From assembly GCA_963599445.1 (NCBI GenBank), contig CAVBWZ010000007.1:1-64000 (forward strand): DNA of 64,000 nucleotides. The letters run 5' to 3'. Each line of letters opens with the position of its first letter. The first letter of the stretch is position 1. This DNA is from UBA9732 sp963599445. Lineage in GTDB: Bacteria > Spirochaetota > Spirochaetia > Sphaerochaetales > Sphaerochaetaceae. Positions 60,601 through 64,000 of this stretch are shown piece by piece. The notes beneath the pieces were generated by a model. The model ran no database searches, was not told where the DNA came from, and worked only from the letters and a program-made list of their open reading frames with translations. The position numbers were made by a program, and so were the translations under genes.

Positions 60601-60801
60601 GGTGCCATCGATATTATCCTCGTTCACGAGGTCATAGATGGAATTCTTCATCTGCTCAAGCGAACTTGGGCTGTCAAGTTTGCCCCCTGGAAAGATTATG
60701 AGGGTGTCTTTGCCGTCATCAGGAAACAAAGAAGCCACAGACGGCCAAAGGGCAATCGAGGATCCTGTAAAAATTCCAGCAAGGACAAAGCCGACTCTCA
60801 T
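57655..60801 (-). CDS. LacI-sensor/degenerate-kinase/AraC mega-regulator
   Basis: 1048 aa, cytoplasmic. Residues ~1-310: LacI/GalR-like sugar-binding domain without its DNA-binding headpiece (VGFVLAGIFTG, DMIVCASDLMM). ~310-540: sensor/GAF-like linker. ~545-680: histidine-kinase-like segment THFFANVTENLRSPLTEIS, where the family HELRTPL has lost the phospho-histidine (T-E-N). ~730-930: receiver-like fold. Last ~110: AraC DNA-binding pair of helix-turn-helices (NEVSNETGFQDQAYFCRVFKKIKGYSP). Presumably binds a pectin-derived ligand and activates the adjacent transport/degradation operon. No strong ribosome site before ATG 60801. This domain string is recurrent in spirochaetes and clostridia in my memory. 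Confidence 0.85.
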   Translation of the reverse strand: MRVGFVLAGIFTGSSIALWPSVASLFPDDGKDTLIIFPGGKLDSPSSLEQMKNSIYDLVNEDNIDGTIIWSSSLSGNVDSTVVLKRFEGILSKPLVTIDGKSESFPKIPNICFNAYEGSRYLVQHCITVHHAKRILYLRGPLNHNSSMKRYQAYLDTLKENNIPIDCNLISEPTEWTQGGEGLRKMLETRNLRPGRDFDMIVCASDLMMYESEQVLKSYGYVVGENVFICGFNDSIDSRLLNVPATTVRLPYAGIGKAALSTLYSLAQGKRCYDKELDTTPIIRRSCGCEAFEFSSAISSASDLAAHLVKDFGFSSVAARGIINRVVKEPSEVNVRFLLEKLFEVGADNHEVLKVINGFKDILSKEKYSLLSKNAYSIVPSFLDNRMSRLSFDERNSRRVFNSFSNQLLETSDFQEIVAVLNNNARTLGFSKIHLVYNDGGKSLLIRQGSESMEFPENMLVPSSMGTLLDPGVWIATPLCSETEFMGYLLLKTCRFDGFMCEEVRSAVSSAIKNARLFETARRAQESAEQADLSRTHFFANVTENLRSPLTEISNLVLNSQLEESARNEINNRIVDVKRTIDLSLISTGELELNCNCTSVSDFLKGFACYKDDGPLACVMLDEKLFRKTIGIIVSEIGPNSQITAYMGRNGVKIKVFDGNEMWKYSENSSLDYAKQIVLLHNGNYLIESHGVSITLPYPTLDGSTPSAIGENAIVACINGTPINGTPGFATNTENATDSNFDGVKFLELDGAALAVKRRLPPGTSAVYWDGGFKGYNALTVLWSLISNDVYRKLPFVCLECSKQRTFEDSMRSYVEAKGRVLLQVGPLSENLHRWLQSPNIIACDFSNVLSMFRRYNPRLAIFTIEQYESNELAQGRLVDCLHGIRKKYLSPIIICSDYINAQLIHEMSTIPNILFVNSCILESDEFAMRVRAILGGSELLAPLTGQIVKKAQLYLCEHSTLPISRWQVADEVHTSEDYLTRIFKKELGLSPWEYLNRYRIWLAENLLRNTGMSVNEVSNETGFQDQAYFCRVFKKIKGYSPVKVKKR

Positions 60802-61078
60802 GCAGAGAATTATAAATGCAGATGCGGATAAAACCAACAAGTTTATAGAATTTCAGAGGAACTTTCAAAACTATGCTTTGTGCGGATTGGACATGGATTG
60901 CCGAGATGAAAGCCGTCTGAAGAAACTGAAACAATACTTTGTGTATTGTGAAGTTGATGAAGGCGCGGTTTCAGCCGTGCAGGACATGGTCAGGACGCAT
61001 GAAGGAGTTTTGAAAGTTCCTCTTCAGCACCGTTTATATCCTTGGTGATATATGCTATGCTTCCACACAAGGAAAGGC
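60802..61078. other. Divergent spacer before the esterase gene
   Basis: A 51-codon plus-strand frame at 60893-61048 (MDCRDESRLKKLKQYF...) reads like protein but lacks a ribosome site and any family I know, so I do not call it a gene. No clear promoter pair was found. Confidence 0.4.
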
Positions 61079-62059
61079 ATGCGAGAACCCGACTACGACT
61101 TCCACCCAGACCTCAAACCCTACTCAAAGATGAAAACGCCACTCTCCCCGGCATTCGTCTCGTTCGTGCAAAAACCAATGGGCCTCCTATACGCACTCCA
61201 ACACGACGATGGATCCATCCACATAACAAGGACCACAGCACCAAAACCCAAGACCGATGTCCTTGCGCCCGCCTCTTCCAACGTAAAAACCATTTCAGGC
61301 ATAAGGATTCTTGTCTACGAACCCAAAGATTGTACGGGTCCTTTGCCATGCCTCTACTTCATCCATGGAGGAGGATTCGCATTCAACGCTGCGCCGCACC
61401 ACTTTGCATTGGCTCGTCGATTCACGAAGGAACTTGGCATCAAGACGGTTTTCGTAGACTACAGCCTTGCCCCAAAGCACAAGTTCCCTGTAGCTCACAA
61501 CGATTGCCTATCTGTATACGAATGGTTGATTTCAAGTGCTGACAACCTAGGAATAGACCATCAAAGGATAGTTGTAGCCGGTGACAGTGCAGGAGGCAAC
61601 CTGGCTGCGGCGGTATGCCTTATGGCCCAGGAACGAAGACTTCCAAGGCCAAAGGCACAGATGCTTCTATACCCAGTCCTTGACCGCAGAATGCAGACCC
61701 AAAGCTACAGACTCTACAAGGATACACCAATGTGCAACGCACGTGACATGGAGAAGTACTTTGGAATGTACGTTGGTAACTTGGAGGCAGTCCCGTCCGC
61801 CTTGGTGCCATACCTCTCGCCTTTGGAGGCCCCGTCTTTTGAGGGAATGCCTCCTACCTACATAGAAACAGCCCAATACGACTGCCTACATGACGAAGGA
61901 GTCCAGTATGCCAAAGTCTTGAAGGATTCAGGTGTACCGGTCGAGCTTCACGAAATCAAAGGCGCAATGCACGGCTACGACATAGCAGGAAACAGCAAGT
62001 TCATGGACGACATCATGGCAATGCGAACTGCATATCTCAAAAGAGTCTTCTGCATATAA
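61079..62059 (+). CDS. Alpha/beta hydrolase, hormone-sensitive-lipase family esterase
   Basis: 326 aa. HSL-family signature HGGGF (96-100) forms the oxyanion hole; nucleophile S170 in GDSAGGN; acid in ETAQYDCLHDEG; histidine in GAMHGYD. No signal peptide, so intracellular carboxylesterase; could remove acetyl or feruloyl groups from imported pectic fragments, given the adjacent locus, but the family is broad. Start at 61079 with AGGA 5 nt upstream; an earlier ATG at 61052 is possible. The stop codon lies within the first of two inverted repeats that precede the Fic gene. Confidence 0.88.
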   Translation: MREPDYDFHPDLKPYSKMKTPLSPAFVSFVQKPMGLLYALQHDDGSIHITRTTAPKPKTDVLAPASSNVKTISGIRILVYEPKDCTGPLPCLYFIHGGGFAFNAAPHHFALARRFTKELGIKTVFVDYSLAPKHKFPVAHNDCLSVYEWLISSADNLGIDHQRIVVAGDSAGGNLAAAVCLMAQERRLPRPKAQMLLYPVLDRRMQTQSYRLYKDTPMCNARDMEKYFGMYVGNLEAVPSALVPYLSPLEAPSFEGMPPTYIETAQYDCLHDEGVQYAKVLKDSGVPVELHEIKGAMHGYDIAGNSKFMDDIMAMRTAYLKRVFCI

Positions 62060-62079
62060 TTTCTAATTTTTATATGCAG
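62050..62079. repeat. Inverted repeat A upstream of fic
   Basis: CTGCATATAA, 10-nt spacer, TTATATGCAG. The left arm contains the esterase stop codon. Same arms and same spacer length as repeat B, 76 bp downstream. Confidence 0.85.
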
Positions 62080-62125
62080 ATAAACCTCAAAATATGGAAT
62101 GAATATGGAAATGAAACTTGATTTA

Positions 62126-62155
62126 CTGCATATAAACCGGTATTTTTATATGCAG
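62126..62155. repeat. Inverted repeat B at the fic start codon
   Basis: CTGCATATAA, 10-nt spacer, TTATATGCAG, ending 2 bp before the fic ATG, where a ribosome site would normally be. It could act as a protein-bound operator or fold in the mRNA. Confidence 0.85.
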
Positions 62156-62157
62156 AT

Positions 62158-63207
62158 ATGCACAGATTCGACTACTCCTTCTTGGATACAGGACTGCTCC
62201 CAGCCAACCTAGTGAACCTCACAAGCGAAATATACGCACTGAGGGAAGCTTCAATCACACGCAAGGACAAGTACAAAACGGCTTTCAAGGAACTCGAAGC
62301 CGTAGCAAGAATCCAGTCCGTAAAAAGTTCAAATGCAATCGAAGGTATCGTGACAAGCGACAAACGCATTACGGAGATTGTAAGCGGCAGCAGCGCCCCT
62401 TTGAACCATACCGAAGCGGAAATTGCAGGATACAGAGATGCATTGAATCTCATCCATACAAACCATGAAAACCTCTCGTTCAAAGAAGACGACATACTGC
62501 TAATCCATGAAACAATGACATCCATTGCAGGCTACGAAGGTTCTGGAAATTACAAGAAAACAGACAACGTAATCCTGGAGGTAGACTCAGAAGGAAACAG
62601 AAGAATCCGATTCAAACCGGTTTCCGCATCCGAAACACCAAAAGCCATGGAGCAGCTTGAACTTGCGTATCTAGAAGCCTGTTCGAATGGCAACATAAAC
62701 AAACTGCTACTGATTCCATGCGTCATACTCGATTTTCTATGCATCCACCCCTTCAGCGACGGAAACGGAAGGATGTCCAGACTTCTGTCTTTGCTTCTTC
62801 TCTACAAGAATGGTTTCGATGCAGGAAAGTACGTTTCATTCGAAGAACAAATCAACAAGTACAAGAATCTCTACTACGATGCACTGCAACAATCGTCATC
62901 TGGTTGGGAATTCAATGGAAACAACTACTCGCCATTCATCCAAAACTTCATCTTCACGCTCTATCTATGCTACAAAGAGCTGAACAAACGCTTTACGGCA
63001 CTCGAAGGAAACAAAAACACGAAGAAAAGCCTGGTTGAAGCAACAGTCCTTGGAAGTCTCTACCCAATTTCAAAGGCTGAAATATGCGCGCTCCTTCCAG
63101 ACATAAGTCCAACGACCATTGAAGCCGTACTTGGTGCAATGGTCAAAGAAGGGCGAATCGAAAGAATAGGAAGCCCCAGAACCTCAAAATATTTCAGAAA
63201 CAATTGA
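62158..63207 (+). CDS. Fic-family protein, class II with inhibitory helix
   Basis: 349 aa. N-terminal inhibitory motif S-x3-E-G at residues 58-63 (SNAIEG), which normally blocks ATP binding; central Fic domain with complete HPFSDGNGRMSR (H197), expected to transfer AMP to a protein hydroxyl; C-terminal winged helix (about 300-349) with ISKAEICALLPDISPTTIEAVLGAMVKEGRI. This matches the SoFic-like class with DNA-binding tail. No ribosome site is visible before the ATG; instead inverted repeat B abuts it. Convergent with and overlapping (14 bp) the next Fic gene. Targets unknown. Confidence 0.92.
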   Translation: MHRFDYSFLDTGLLPANLVNLTSEIYALREASITRKDKYKTAFKELEAVARIQSVKSSNAIEGIVTSDKRITEIVSGSSAPLNHTEAEIAGYRDALNLIHTNHENLSFKEDDILLIHETMTSIAGYEGSGNYKKTDNVILEVDSEGNRRIRFKPVSASETPKAMEQLELAYLEACSNGNINKLLLIPCVILDFLCIHPFSDGNGRMSRLLSLLLLYKNGFDAGKYVSFEEQINKYKNLYYDALQQSSSGWEFNGNNYSPFIQNFIFTLYLCYKELNKRFTALEGNKNTKKSLVEATVLGSLYPISKAEICALLPDISPTTIEAVLGAMVKEGRIERIGSPRTSKYFRNN

Positions 63208-64000
63208 CGACATCATAAGCATCATCCATCCTCTCGTACCCTTCGTATTCAGCACAGGGGTCTTCCCTGCACATGTCACCATCCTTGAGGGAGTCGAACG
63301 TTCCACTTACATGCATACTCCTATTTCTAAGTTCGTTCTTCTCTCCTAGAAGCAAGTTCCTTAGAAACAGTTCAAGATACTCCGTCGTCGCATGGATTTC
63401 TTTCTTCAGATTCCTGTAGTTCGCACGGACAAGAGAATTCCTGAAATACCATGCATTCTCAGCAAATGCATCGTTTTCAACATCGAAACCAAGAGACCTC
63501 AGATACTTTATGAAGAACACCGCTGTCGTTCTGGTGTTGCCTTCGCCAAAGGCATGAATCTGCCAAAGCCTTGAAACGAACAGTGCCAAATGTTTTATGA
63601 TTGAGTTTGAAGCCAGGCCTTCGTAATTGAACTTCCTTTCCTCTCCCAAATCATAATCCAAAGCCGCTCTAAGTTCGTAGGCACTGCCATACAAAACGGA
63701 CTCTCCATCCAAAACCCATTCCCTTTTCGAGATGTTGTAGGTCCTCACCTCTCCGGCATGTTCGTATATCCCTTCGAAGAGACGTTTATGAATGGAAAGA
63801 TATTCCGTTGAAGAAAGGCCAAAAGCCCTCTCGGACAAAATCTCCGCAATCCTTAAGGAAACTTTATCAGCTTCTTCAGTCCTGTCGTCAAGAGCATTCC
63901 CAGGATTCTCCTTGTAGTAGCTATCAAGAAGAAGGCCAGCCTGACCAATCGAAATACTCCCCGCGACATTCTTTGCAGCTACTTCCAAAAGATACTTCGA
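63194..64000 (-). CDS. Fic/DOC-type protein, partial at window edge
   Basis: At least 269 codons; the reading frame is open to the last base, so the 5' end lies outside the window. Fic fold indicated by SIHKRLFEGIYEHAGEVRTYNI and the active-site loop IHAFGEGNTRT, where the canonical GNGRT is GNTRT and the proline is alanine, a variant found in many intact Fic proteins. C-terminal ~55 residues are acidic and of unknown role. The stop overlaps the convergent class II fic gene by 14 bp. Could be a toxin-like AMP transferase; no antitoxin seen in the window. Confidence 0.88.
   Translation of the reverse strand, partial: SKYLLEVAAKNVAGSISIGQAGLLLDSYYKENPGNALDDRTEEADKVSLRIAEILSERAFGLSSTEYLSIHKRLFEGIYEHAGEVRTYNISKREWVLDGESVLYGSAYELRAALDYDLGEERKFNYEGLASNSIIKHLALFVSRLWQIHAFGEGNTRTTAVFFIKYLRSLGFDVENDAFAENAWYFRNSLVRANYRNLKKEIHATTEYLELFLRNLLLGEKNELRNRSMHVSGTFDSLKDGDMCREDPCAEYEGYERMDDAYDVVNCF

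Noticed and set aside
60893..61048. 51-codon plus-strand frame before the esterase gene
   Set aside because: Protein-like composition but no ribosome site and no recognisable family.

Overview
The window looks like chromosome from an anaerobic, host- or plant-polymer-associated bacterium. Secretion signals of the solute-binding proteins (for example a cleavage region reading FVFAQGGSE), a TGS-less ThrS, and a very large LacI-AraC hybrid regulator resemble Spirochaetota of the Sphaerochaeta/Treponema group. That placement is an inference from gene style only. Most genes have clear GGAGG-type ribosome sites, and several long minus-strand operons dominate.

Region by region: 0.3-7.5 kb holds housekeeping genes (GDPD, a citrate-lyase-ligase-like nucleotidyltransferase, pgsA, an M32 carboxypeptidase, thrS, ispH, yajC). 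7.6-11.9 kb is a marR-controlled heterodimeric ABC exporter with twin operator boxes. 12.0-14.8 kb is the tldD/pmbA pair. 15.1-18.0 kb has a small P-loop kinase, a zinc dehydrogenase and a lipoprotein lysophospholipase. 18.0-22.3 kb is gene-poor: tRNA-Ala, an AT-rich AlbA_2/Schlafen-type gene flanked by TCATGCGT repeats, a membrane XRE regulator, and repeat-containing spacers.

22.3-35.6 kb is the most unusual part: one apparent 11-gene minus-strand operon. It contains an amino-acid ABC permease, an ATPase, two solute-binding proteins, a STAS anti-anti-sigma-type protein, a membrane SpoIIE-type phosphatase with a C-terminal HATPase, a DAACS-type symporter, an all-in-one ABC transporter fusion, and three small downstream genes. 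Three different transporter polypeptides each carry an additional HATPase/anti-sigma-kinase-like domain. The two amino-acid-type solute-binding modules have their lobes in swapped order. No sigma factor is present. I propose a partner-switching circuit (STAS, SpoIIE phosphatase, HATPase domains) that gates amino-acid transport directly instead of transcription. Upstream, a GHKL histidine kinase and LytTR response regulator sit next to a direct repeat with 21-bp period, placed where an activator of this operon would bind.

35.7-44.5 kb holds that two-component system, a GH36 alpha-galactosidase, tRNA-Ser, plsC, a diacylglycerol kinase, a GyrI-like protein and a MATE exporter. 44.5-60.8 kb is a pectin/galacturonate utilisation locus: YtcQ/YtcP/YteP-type oligosaccharide transporter, an intracellular GH105-GH28 fusion, a DapA-family aldolase, GarR, GarD, a Gfo/Idh dehydrogenase, a beta-propeller protein and the divergent-style LacI-AraC mega-regulator. 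Together these suggest import of pectic oligomers, release of galacturonate, oxidation to galactarate and conversion to pyruvate and glycerate. 61.0-64.0 kb carries an HSL-family esterase and two convergent Fic proteins, the first preceded by two identical-architecture inverted repeats; the last gene runs off the window.
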